Source: Clostridiales bacterium (lineage in GTDB: Bacteria > Bacillota_A > Clostridia > Oscillospirales > Acutalibacteraceae). Taken from it: a stretch of 7,240 bases of DNA. The translations under genes and the position numbers were made by a program. The notes under the pieces are model-generated. The model was given only the letters and a program-made list of their open reading frames with translations. It searched no databases and was not told the DNA's origin. Where the stretch lies: positions 1-7,240 of the forward strand of contig VSOH01000072.1 of assembly GCA_009774735.1 (NCBI GenBank). The letters are read 5' to 3'. Of this stretch, positions 1-6,404 are shown one piece after another. Position 1 is the stretch's first letter. Each line of letters begins with the position of its first letter.

Positions 1-19
1 GTTCAGTTATGAACAAGTC
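1..19 (-). terminator. Possible terminator of the XRE regulator gene, cut by the window edge
   Basis: Just after the stop codon of the XRE gene, the plus strand reads GTTCA-GTTA-TGAAC at 1-14, a 5-bp stem with a 4-base loop. The next bases, AAGTCC (14-19), would lengthen the stem to about 11 bp if the sequence left of the window ends in GGACTT, but that part cannot be seen. Placement directly behind a gene fits a Rho-independent terminator. The visible part alone is too short to be sure. Confidence 0.3.
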
Positions 20-26
20 CTTTTGT

Positions 27-671
27 TTATTTTAATATTTTTTTATTAATTACTTTGCTTATGAATTTAATAAACATTCCAAAGCACAAGCCCCCCAATG
101 ATAATGCCATAAATACAAATGCGTAAATGGCGAGCTCTTCACCGTCAAAGCGTGATATGCTCTCGTATTCAATGAGTCCCATCGGAAGAAACATCAGTGA
201 TGTTAAAACAGGAGCAAGAAACTTTAGTTTACCTTTTATAAATCCAATGCTAATTGAGTTAATATACGCTGCCAACATATATGGGAACACGATTGGCAAA
301 TCACTGCGTGGACTTACTAATAGCGGCAGGATGTAAAAAACAGTAAGTTGAATAATGCAGAATATGATAAATATTAGTTTACCTGTTGTACTTATGTCAT
401 TGTTTGTTTTTGTAATTGTTTCAACAATTATTTTGTTGGAGTTATCAATTATTTTTTCTTTTTCAATTCTTTCACCTGTCAGCAGTTCGTTAACAGAAAT
501 GTCAAGGGCGTCGCTGAGCGGTATCAGCAGTGATACCTCGGGAAAGCCCTTTCCTGTTTCCCAGCGTGATACGGCTTTGTCGGTAACATTGATTTTTTCT
601 GCAAGCTCTTTTTGCGTTAAGTTGTTTTCCTTTCTTAGCTGTGCAATAAATGCACCTGTTTTATTTTCCAT
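27..671 (-). CDS. XRE-family transcriptional regulator with C-terminal membrane domain
   Basis: 214 residues. Residues 8-62 form a Cro/C1-type helix-turn-helix: LTQKELAEKINVTDKAVSRW covers the turn and recognition helix, followed by the usual WETGKGFPEVSLLIPLSDAL and SVNELLTGE endings of this Firmicutes subfamily. A charged linker (about 66-97) leads to four likely membrane helices at about 98-120, 127-146, 150-167 and 180-205. The protein is therefore probably a membrane-anchored DNA-binding regulator. The ligand or signal and the target genes are unknown. The ATG start at 671 has a good ribosome binding site, AGGTGG at 685-680, eight bases upstream. The gene has its own promoter with an inverted repeat between the -35 and -10 boxes and is separated from the upstream operon by a terminator, so autoregulation is plausible (inference). 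The DNA-binding assignment is secure; the membrane topology is judged from hydrophobicity only. Confidence 0.88.
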   Translation of the reverse strand: MENKTGAFIAQLRKENNLTQKELAEKINVTDKAVSRWETGKGFPEVSLLIPLSDALDISVNELLTGERIEKEKIIDNSNKIIVETITKTNNDISTTGKLIFIIFCIIQLTVFYILPLLVSPRSDLPIVFPYMLAAYINSISIGFIKGKLKFLAPVLTSLMFLPMGLIEYESISRFDGEELAIYAFVFMALSLGGLCFGMFIKFISKVINKKILK

Positions 672-694
672 AATTCATCCCACCTTTCAATTAA

Positions 695-723
695 ATATTA
701 TCACCAAAAGGTGTATTTGTCAC
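695..723 (-). promoter_or_regulatory. Putative sigma-A promoter of the XRE regulator gene
   Basis: Reading the minus strand, a -35-like GTGACA (723-718, 5 of 6 to consensus) is followed after 17 bases by TAATAT (700-695, 4 of 6). A TG at 703-702 makes it an extended -10. The shifted hexamer GATAAT (702-697) is a closer match to TATAAT but gives a 15-base spacer. The position, 24 bases upstream of the ATG and after the preceding operon's terminator, fits a promoter for the regulator. It is predicted by eye only. Confidence 0.5.
702..713. promoter_or_regulatory. Inverted repeat CACC-AAAA-GGTG within the promoter spacer, candidate operator
   Basis: A perfect 4+4 inverted repeat, CACCAAAAGGTG, lies between the proposed -35 and -10 boxes of the XRE gene. 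On the minus strand GGTGATA at 704-698 is also a near direct repeat of GGTGACA at 724-718, which overlaps the -35. Cro/C1-type proteins bind short palindromes in such positions, so this is a candidate autoregulatory operator. The repeat is seen in the sequence; the function is inferred. Confidence 0.4.
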
Positions 724-757
724 CCTATGAATCATAGAATTGGCTTAAATTGCAAAG

Positions 758-798
758 AATCAGCACCCCTTTTTAATTGATTAGAAGGGGTGCTGATT
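758..798 (-). terminator. Hairpin terminator after the PHP-domain gene (end of the five-gene operon)
   Basis: A perfect 14-bp stem, AATCAGCACCCCTT (758-771) against AAGGGGTGCTGATT (785-798), encloses a 13-base loop. It begins 6 bases beyond the PHP gene's stop codon. On the minus strand the stem is followed by CTTTGCAATTT, an interrupted U-tract, so termination may be imperfect. On the plus strand it is followed by TTAATTG, which gives little support for bidirectional use. It separates the operon from the XRE gene's promoter. Confidence 0.75.
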
Positions 799-804
799 TA
801 ATTG

Positions 805-1803
805 CTATTCTACCCAGATTGGATTTGTGAAGGCGTAGAAGAAATCCGGCAGGGTAAGGCTGTCGCCGCTCTGAACACCTCGGCTTGACAAAAACTTTTT
901 CTCTGCAAAGGCATATACCTTTTCAATAAGGGGATTGAATCGGTATGTAATTTCAGCTCTTACAAAGCCTTTTTCTTCAATCTCGATTTCGGCAATATAT
1001 CCTTCGGCTGATTTTTCAGCAGTGCTTTCAAAAATAACCTTGTTATTGTTATATATCTTAAGGGTGTGTCCCTTTTTGAAATCAGATACTCTTACCTCAA
1101 GCTTATTATTGTCAGCAAGCTTTACTGTGTCACCGATTTCAGCATCACCGCAGTGCAGAAAAATTGTTGTTGAATTTGGTGTGTTTGTAACAAAGCATCT
1201 TCCCTCACAGATGGCCTCAAGAATATCCTTTTCGGTTTTACTTTTTGCATTAACGTAGGTTGTAGGCATTGCCATAAAAGGAATAACATAGTCCCTATGG
1301 AAATCAGAGCCACCCACTGCTGCGATTCTTTTGCCCTGAAGGAGCTGATTGTGCCACCACTCCATATTTTTAATGTTATCGCTGTGCTGAATTGTGTTCC
1401 ATACCTCAACGCAGTCAAAGGGGTAATCCTCAGGCTCTAATCTGAATGGACAGTTAGAGCAGAACGGATGGTTAAGTGAAACAACAGCACCGGTCTTTTT
1501 ACAGGCATCTATGTATCGGTGGTAATCCTCAGCCGTATTAAGAGTATGCGGAGGGTCAAAGGGAACTTTTTTGCCCCATACGTTTACGTGACCCGGTTCG
1601 TCTGTAAGCTCCTGACCCTGAATAACAAGCATTTCCTTGTCAAAATAAGTCTTTTCAACAGAGTTGAAGTTGTGGTCTGTGATTATCATAAAATCAAGAC
1701 CAGCCTTTTTGCACTTGTCAACAAGCTGTCCTTTTGTCAGAACACCGTCACTGTTGATTGTGTGCATATGTGTGTCGCCTTTGTACCATTGCCTTTCTTC
1801 CAT
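805..1803 (-). CDS. PHP-domain metallohydrolase, CehA/McbA-like
   Basis: 332 residues, presumably cytoplasmic (no signal peptide or membrane helix). Residues 6-170 carry the PHP (polymerase and histidinol phosphatase) metal-site motifs: GDTHMHT (9-15, with H12 and H14), SDG (18-20), ITDHN (41-45), E65 in GQELT, H72 in GHVNVWG, NHP (111-113) and GGSDFH (164-169, with D167 and H169). These are the usual ligands of a two- or three-metal hydrolase centre. The order and spacing resemble CehA/McbA-type PHP proteins, which hydrolyse phosphoesters or other esters, but the substrate cannot be read from sequence. Residues from about 215 look like a beta-rich C-terminal domain. The ATG at 1803 has GAGG (1815-1812) seven to eight bases upstream, overlapping the clcA stop codon, so translation is probably coupled. 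It is the last gene of the operon. Confidence 0.88.
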   Translation of the reverse strand: MEERQWYKGDTHMHTINSDGVLTKGQLVDKCKKAGLDFMIITDHNFNSVEKTYFDKEMLVIQGQELTDEPGHVNVWGKKVPFDPPHTLNTAEDYHRYIDACKKTGAVVSLNHPFCSNCPFRLEPEDYPFDCVEVWNTIQHSDNIKNMEWWHNQLLQGKRIAAVGGSDFHRDYVIPFMAMPTTYVNAKSKTEKDILEAICEGRCFVTNTPNSTTIFLHCGDAEIGDTVKLADNNKLEVRVSDFKKGHTLKIYNNNKVIFESTAEKSAEGYIAEIEIEEKGFVRAEITYRFNPLIEKVYAFAEKKFLSSRGVQSGDSLTLPDFFYAFTNPIWVE

Positions 1804-1813
1804 AAATTTTACC

Positions 1814-3376
1814 TCAATTAATTATTTTTTCAAGTCTTTCCTTATCTTTTGAAAATCGTCGCTGACTGACAAGTATAACAAGCTCGTCGCCCTCTCTGAT
1901 TTTCGTTTCGCCCTTTGGTGTTACTGAAATCTCATCACGTTCAATGCTTACAATCAAGCAGTGCTTGCCCCAGTCAATATCCATAATTTTTTTGTCTGCA
2001 ATAGGGCTCCCCACAGGTACAACAAAAGTCTGTAAAACCTTTTCATTGATTTTTCTGAATTTTGGTTCAGTGTGGTCGGAATTAACCATTCTTTCAAGCA
2101 GTGCCTCATACATAGGGCTGACACCTATGAGATTTGCCAGTGCATAGCTGATCAGACTGACAACTGCAATGGGCAGAAGATTCTGCATATTGCCTGTTAA
2201 TTCAAACACAAGCACAATGCCCGTTATCGGAGCACGAACGATTGCAGCAAAAAATCCAGCCATACCGAGTACGGCAAATTCTTCCCAGAACTCATTGCCT
2301 AAACCTAATGTGTTTATTGATACTGTTCCGAACATGGCACCGAGATATGTGCCGAGAATACAAAGGGGGTAAAGTGTTCCGCCCGGTGCACCCGATGCAA
2401 AACATACCGCACCGAACAGGAATTTTGCCGTAACGAATATAAACATAGCGAATAGCCCGGGCTTTTCAGCCATAAGCAGCTCAACCATTGAATGACCGCC
2501 GCACAGAATTTCGGGCATAAGCAAGCCTGCAATACCGCTTAATAAAAAGATTACAGGAAGCTTAATCAGATTTGGAATTTTAGCAAGCTTCTTATATAAA
2601 TCCTGTGTTTTCAGCATTATTATATTGTAAAGAACACCGCTTATTCCGAGAACGATTCCCATAAGAATAAGCAGCCAATAGTAGCGAAGGGGAAAGTTAA
2701 CAGTATCATAATTGAATACCGTGCTCTGACCGAAGAAAAGCTTTGATGTAAAATCGGCTGTTACCGTGGCAACAATGCCCATACATAAAATGCTTTTGTC
2801 AAAGGTGTGGTGTATTTCCTCAAGAACAAATATAATACCTGCAAGAGGGGCATTAAAAGCTGCAGCCATACCTGCTCCCGCACCGCAGCTTATCATTCTG
2901 AGCTCTGTTGTTTTGTCTGCCTTTGTGATTTTTGCAATGCCCTTGCCTGCCATGCCGCCAAGCTGAACGCTGGGACCTTCTCTGCCCAGTGACAGACCGC
3001 AGAATACACTTGCAGTTCCGCCTATAAGCTTGCAGAGAATTACCCTCCACCAGCTTGGTGAAAAGTGACCTTTTATTTCACCGTTTACCTGCGGTATACC
3101 TGAGCCTCCCGCCATTGGTTCCCATTTGCATATCAGTGCAACACCTGCACCTATTGCAGCAAGAACAGCAAGCCATATGATGATTTTTATAGGGTTTTCT
3201 TTAATGCAGTCAAGGATTTTGTAAAGCTGTGTTTCTGCCACGGATAATAAAAATCGGTAAAGTACAGAAATAAGACCTGCAAAAACCCCAACTTCAACAC
3301 CACGCACAATCAGGTAAAAACTTTCTTTTTTATGATATTCAATTTTTCTGAAGGTTGATTTTTCTTTTTCTTTCAT
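1814..3376 (-). CDS. clcA: ClC-family H+/Cl- exchange transporter with C-terminal RCK_C/TrkA-C-like domain
   Basis: 520 residues. Residues 20-430 are a ClC channel/transporter core with the selectivity-filter motifs GSGIP (91-95), GREGP (131-135; E133 is the external gating glutamate), GAPGG and LYP (329-337) and a tyrosine in PMYEAL (Y423) equivalent to the inner-gate Tyr. EE at 186-187, after FNAPLAGIIFVL, matches the site of the internal proton-transfer glutamate in E. coli ClcA, so coupled H+/Cl- exchange rather than a passive channel is likely. Residues 445-510 (VVPVGSPIADKKI through REGDELVILV) form a TrkA-C/RCK_C-like cytoplasmic ligand-binding domain, found on many bacterial ClC proteins. 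It is not a CLC-F fluoride exporter, because GREGP is kept. The ATG at 3376 lacks a clear ribosome binding site; a hairpin and a four-codon frame ending in TAATG lie just upstream. Lies between rubrerythrin and the PHP gene. The symbol is by family only. Confidence 0.92.
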   Translation of the reverse strand: MKEKEKSTFRKIEYHKKESFYLIVRGVEVGVFAGLISVLYRFLLSVAETQLYKILDCIKENPIKIIIWLAVLAAIGAGVALICKWEPMAGGSGIPQVNGEIKGHFSPSWWRVILCKLIGGTASVFCGLSLGREGPSVQLGGMAGKGIAKITKADKTTELRMISCGAGAGMAAAFNAPLAGIIFVLEEIHHTFDKSILCMGIVATVTADFTSKLFFGQSTVFNYDTVNFPLRYYWLLILMGIVLGISGVLYNIIMLKTQDLYKKLAKIPNLIKLPVIFLLSGIAGLLMPEILCGGHSMVELLMAEKPGLFAMFIFVTAKFLFGAVCFASGAPGGTLYPLCILGTYLGAMFGTVSINTLGLGNEFWEEFAVLGMAGFFAAIVRAPITGIVLVFELTGNMQNLLPIAVVSLISYALANLIGVSPMYEALLERMVNSDHTEPKFRKINEKVLQTFVVPVGSPIADKKIMDIDWGKHCLIVSIERDEISVTPKGETKIREGDELVILVSQRRFSKDKERLEKIIN

Positions 3377-3390
3377 TATCTATGTATCAT
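3376..3390 (-). other. Four-codon upstream frame (MIHR) overlapping the clcA start by one base
   Basis: On the minus strand ATG ATA CAT AGA TAA occupies 3390-3376. The last A of its stop codon is the first base of the clcA ATG (TAATG). GGG at 3399-3397 and AGG at 3395-3393 are weak ribosome-binding candidates, and both lie in the 3' arm of the adjacent hairpin. Because clcA itself has no convincing Shine-Dalgarno sequence, termination-reinitiation from this frame is one possible way to start it. A frame this short can occur by chance. Confidence 0.2.
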
Positions 3391-3391
3391 T

Positions 3392-3421
3392 GCCTGCCCG
3401 AAGTTTCAATGCGGAGCAGGC
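3392..3421 (-). other. Intergenic hairpin between rubrerythrin and clcA genes
   Basis: GCCTGCCCG (3392-3400) pairs with CGG-A-GCAGGC (3412-3421), giving nine G+C-rich base pairs with one bulged base and an 11-base loop. It starts 8 bases past the rubrerythrin stop codon. No T-run follows on the minus strand (AATGATACATAG), so it is not a standard Rho-independent terminator. It could stabilise or process the upstream message, weakly attenuate clcA, or control access to the clcA start region. Confidence 0.55.
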
Positions 3422-3428
3422 GTTTATA

Positions 3429-3971
3429 TTAATAATTATTTGCTTTGATTTTAAAGTAGCCCTTTGGCTTTTTGCAGACAGGGCACTGATTAGGTGCTTC
3501 CTTTCCGATAACGATATTGCCGCAGTTGGAGCATATCCAGATTTTTTCCTCATCTCTGCTGAAAACCAAGCCGTTTTCAACATTTTCAAGGAGCTTTCTG
3601 AATCTTTCCTCATGTTCCTTTTCAATTTTTGCCACTGAGTCAAAAAGAAAAGCGATATGGTCAAAGCCTTCCTCCCTTGCCTCTTCAGCAAAGGTTTTAT
3701 ACATATTTGTCCACTCGTAATTTTCGCCGTCAGCCGCATCACCTAAGTTTGTTGCAGTATCACTGATTTCACCGCCGTTCAGCAGTTTAAACCAAATTTC
3801 AGCGTGCTCCTGCTCGTTGTGTGCAGTTTCTCGGAAAATTTCTGCAATCTGTTCAAAACCGTCCTTCTCTGCCTGGCCGGCAAAGTAGGTGTATTTGTTT
3901 CTTGCCTGGCTTTCGCCTGCAAAGGCAGCAAGCAGATTAGCCTGTGTTTTTGTGCCTTGTAAATCTTTCAA
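3429..3971 (-). CDS. rbr: Rubrerythrin (TTG start)
   Basis: 180 residues from TTG. Rubrerythrin reduces hydrogen peroxide in the cytoplasm of anaerobes, taking electrons from rubredoxin or NAD(P)H-dependent partners. Residues 1-135 are a ferritin-like four-helix domain with di-iron ligand motifs: E20 in AAFAGESQARN, E53 and H56 (ExxH in AHNEQEHAE), an acidic helix near 94-101, and E117xxH120 (IEKEHEERF). Residues 143-175 are a rubredoxin-like Fe(Cys)4 domain with CSNC (147-150) and CPVC (163-166). Length and order are those of classical rubrerythrin. I place the start at TTG 3971: the protein then begins MKDLQGTKT, the usual N-terminus, and GGAG (3983-3980) lies eight bases upstream. An in-frame GTG at 3980 would lie inside that site. 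Only 15 bases separate it from the upstream ATPase-like gene, which suggests cotranscription. Confidence 0.95.
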   Translation of the reverse strand: MKDLQGTKTQANLLAAFAGESQARNKYTYFAGQAEKDGFEQIAEIFRETAHNEQEHAEIWFKLLNGGEISDTATNLGDAADGENYEWTNMYKTFAEEAREEGFDHIAFLFDSVAKIEKEHEERFRKLLENVENGLVFSRDEEKIWICSNCGNIVIGKEAPNQCPVCKKPKGYFKIKANNY

Positions 3972-3979
3972 AAAGACCA

Positions 3980-3983
3980 CTCC
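3980..3983 (-). promoter_or_regulatory. Ribosome binding site that places the rubrerythrin start at TTG 3971
   Basis: The minus strand reads GGAG-TGGTCTTT-TTG. The eight-base spacing to TTG at 3971-3969 is suitable. The longer alternative, GTG at 3980-3978, overlaps the site itself and has no other Shine-Dalgarno sequence. Confidence 0.65.
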
Positions 3984-3986
3984 ATT

Positions 3987-6395
3987 CTATAATCCTAGTC
4001 TTTTTATTTTTGACACAATTTCCACAAATATACACCATGCTGCCTGAAAAATAACAATATTCACAGGCGTTATCTGGCTTATTCCTCCGAGGATTGCCAG
4101 CATTGTAACAAGACCTATACCCATTGCAGAGCCAAAGGTAATTAATACACTTAAAAGCTTTCTTGTTTCTTCAAGATTTTCTGCTGCCGCCATTGCGGAT
4201 ACAAAGCCCAACGCAGAGCCGTTGTGAACAACATATGCGGGTGATTTTTCAACACACATATCGGAATATTTTTCAAATACCCTTGCATTTGAAGAGTTCA
4301 TTACTCGGATAAAGCCGTCAGGCAGTGAGAACAGCTCGGCAATGCTTTCATCGTTAATGAACGGGTCGGCGCTTTTAACGAGCACGGTAATACCGCTTTT
4401 TTCAAGACGGCGGAGCGTTTTTTTCAGCTTAGGGTCAGCACTGTAGGATACTACAAACATTGCCATAATCTGACCGGTAACCGCAAGGTAAAGGATTTTT
4501 CTGCCCTTGCGTGTGTATTTTTCCTCAAACTCCTCTTTAGGAACCTGAACACCGTGGTGAATAAGTAAATCCCTTGTTCCGACTAATATCTTTTTTCTGT
4601 AAATCCAGGCTGAAGTGCCGAGCTTGTCCTCATAAACAACACCATCAACGTCAGGCAGGATTGTCTGCTTGCCGATGATGACATCATCAAAAACATAGGA
4701 AAGCGGGCTTTTGGTTTTCATAATTACAGCAGCAGTTTTTAAAATGACATCATCTGCTTTGGCACCGTTAAAGGTTTTAATGCCGTGGATTTCGCAACTG
4801 TTTTTGCCGAATAAATCCTGTGCTTCAATAACAATGGCATTTGCATCGTTAACCATTACAGCACCCTCAAAGCCATTAATCATAGCACCGCTGCCTTTCA
4901 GAATTTTTGATATTCCTAAAAGCGCACTGTTCGTGTTGAAGATTGAGATTGTAGGCAGTGATATACAAAGAGCACATATACCGATATTAAGACCGATATG
5001 CCAGTCACCATTGATTATTGAAAATACTGCAAAAAGAATTATGCTCAGCACAAGCATGACCATACCTGCGGTTTTGGCAATTTTATCGGCAGGCTCATCA
5101 CTGCAGCTAATGTCGAGAAAGTTAGTTGAAAAATCTGTTTTAATACTTGTTTTCAGGTTTGGCTCACCTGATAATAAGCCTCTGCTTATTATTGTTGCGT
5201 CAACCGTGTTAACAATTGTTTCAACTGTATATTTTTCATCCTGATTGATTAAATATTCAAAATTATCTATTATTCTGAGCGTCAATAAGTATTTTCCGAA
5301 GTTGGTCATTAAAAAGGCAAATGCCATTACCAGAGGCAGGGCAATGCCGTCGGAAATATATAAATTTGAATCGGCTGCAAGCAGTATGGTGTGAACAAGT
5401 ACCAAAATGCTTGCCACCGAAATCGGAAAACTGTAGTTTATACCCTTTGCCAGTTTAAAACCAAATATAATATTTTTCATATTTACTGCAAGCAGCAGTA
5501 TGTATAAAACAAGCTGTGTTATAAGATATGCGGTATAGTCAAGCAAAAAGCTCGGCATATATGCACTGTCCTTGAATATTGCCAGAAGCAACAGCGGTAT
5601 TGCGATAACCGCCGTTATGGAGCCTTTTAAGGTAAAGGAGGATTTTGATGCGAAAAGCTTTTCCATAAAGGCTGTTTTGTCATCATCACGTCTGTACTCA
5701 TTTTTTACAGCCGAATGCTTGTCACCGCTTATGTTCTCGGGGCTGAAAAGCCTGAACTTGTTGACCTTTTCCTGCCGGCGCTGTTTTAATTGTTTTTCGG
5801 CAATCTCTTCATCAATTTTTGCAATCTTATCTGTTGAGTCCTCAAAGCCTTCAAGTACAATCTGGTCAGATTCGTCACTGTTGTAGTCCTCCTCCGCTCT
5901 GGGACTCTGACTGTTTCCGAATGAAATTTTAGTGTGCTCCAGTTCGTCAACTGCCACTATTGTGGGTATTTCCTGTAAATCGGAGGTTTTGTCAAATCTT
6001 GACTTGCTTTTTATTGTTGCAGGGCGCTCCATAATTTCAGGCGGCGTTTTTGAATATAGCGGCTCACTTGGTGTGTTTTTAAAAAAGCTTTTTTTAGCAC
6101 CATTTACATTTGGTATAACATTTGTTTTTTCACTTATCTGTACAGCCTTTGTTTTTTGGTCTGCAATTTTTGTTTTGCCGTTTTCAGCCGCAGCTTTTAC
6201 TGCCTGACTGTCAACAACTGCAGTTTTTTCTGTTTTGTCAGTCTTGCAGTCGGGCTGTGTTTCAATCTGCTTCGGAATGTCTTTCCCTGCATTTTCTTTT
6301 ATTTCTTCTATTGCAGACTGTGCTTTTTCCACTGTTTTTTTTCGTATTTCCTCAGCCTGCCTGATTATCTCATCAATTGATAAATTCTCGTTCAT
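3987..6395 (-). CDS. Degenerate P1B-type ATPase-like membrane protein (probable pseudoenzyme)
   Basis: 802 residues from ATG 6395; function unknown. Residues 1-255 are hydrophilic, Lys/Glu/Ser/Thr-rich and probably disordered, opening with a charged helix (SIDEIIRQAEEIRKK). Likely membrane helices lie at about 260-274, 285-305, 322-341, 350-372, then 443-461 and 466-487, then 749-769 and 775-792. This is the 4+2+2 arrangement of heavy-metal P1B ATPases. Between pairs two and three (373-442) is a shortened actuator-like region with SGEP (409-412) where TGES is expected. SLPT (480-483, approximately) keeps the M4 proline. The phosphorylation motif DKTGT is replaced by EAQDLFG (524-530). An N-domain-like stretch (about 590-615, ending ILVGTRDLL) and a P-domain-like stretch (LRRLEKSGITVLVKSADP, near 660-678) follow, but GDGxNDA is absent. 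ATP-driven transport therefore looks impossible; a regulatory or scaffold role is conjecture. GTG codons at 6404 and 6401 are alternative starts, directly behind the rlmB stop. The frame is intact over its whole length. Confidence 0.72.
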   Translation of the reverse strand: MNENLSIDEIIRQAEEIRKKTVEKAQSAIEEIKENAGKDIPKQIETQPDCKTDKTEKTAVVDSQAVKAAAENGKTKIADQKTKAVQISEKTNVIPNVNGAKKSFFKNTPSEPLYSKTPPEIMERPATIKSKSRFDKTSDLQEIPTIVAVDELEHTKISFGNSQSPRAEEDYNSDESDQIVLEGFEDSTDKIAKIDEEIAEKQLKQRRQEKVNKFRLFSPENISGDKHSAVKNEYRRDDDKTAFMEKLFASKSSFTLKGSITAVIAIPLLLLAIFKDSAYMPSFLLDYTAYLITQLVLYILLLAVNMKNIIFGFKLAKGINYSFPISVASILVLVHTILLAADSNLYISDGIALPLVMAFAFLMTNFGKYLLTLRIIDNFEYLINQDEKYTVETIVNTVDATIISRGLLSGEPNLKTSIKTDFSTNFLDISCSDEPADKIAKTAGMVMLVLSIILFAVFSIINGDWHIGLNIGICALCISLPTISIFNTNSALLGISKILKGSGAMINGFEGAVMVNDANAIVIEAQDLFGKNSCEIHGIKTFNGAKADDVILKTAAVIMKTKSPLSYVFDDVIIGKQTILPDVDGVVYEDKLGTSAWIYRKKILVGTRDLLIHHGVQVPKEEFEEKYTRKGRKILYLAVTGQIMAMFVVSYSADPKLKKTLRRLEKSGITVLVKSADPFINDESIAELFSLPDGFIRVMNSSNARVFEKYSDMCVEKSPAYVVHNGSALGFVSAMAAAENLEETRKLLSVLITFGSAMGIGLVTMLAILGGISQITPVNIVIFQAAWCIFVEIVSKIKRLGL

Positions 6396-6404
6396 ATTCA
6401 CCAC

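Noticed and set aside
355..780. 141-codon open frame on the plus strand
   Set aside because: It is antisense to the HTH region of the XRE gene and runs through that gene's promoter and into the terminator hairpin. The minus-strand protein has a clear domain, so this is a shadow.
3377..3428. Fluoride riboswitch or other riboswitch upstream of the ClC gene
   Set aside because: Only 52 bases are available and they hold one simple hairpin without a fluoride-riboswitch pseudoknot pattern. The protein has the GREGP gate of chloride exchangers, not of fluoride exporters.
3380..3742. 120-codon minus-strand frame overlapping rubrerythrin
   Set aside because: It is a shifted reading frame of the rubrerythrin gene, crosses the intergenic hairpin, and has no domain. 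The rubrerythrin frame contains all expected iron-ligand motifs.
4711..5244. 177-codon open frame on the plus strand
   Set aside because: It lies antisense inside the ATPase-like gene, has no ribosome binding site or recognisable domain, and its amino-acid pattern is that of a complementary shadow of a membrane protein.
3987..6395. ATPase-like gene as a decayed pseudogene or a sequencing-error artefact
   Set aside because: There is no frameshift or stop in 802 codons, and the altered motifs are substitutions spread over several domains, which does not look like a local error.
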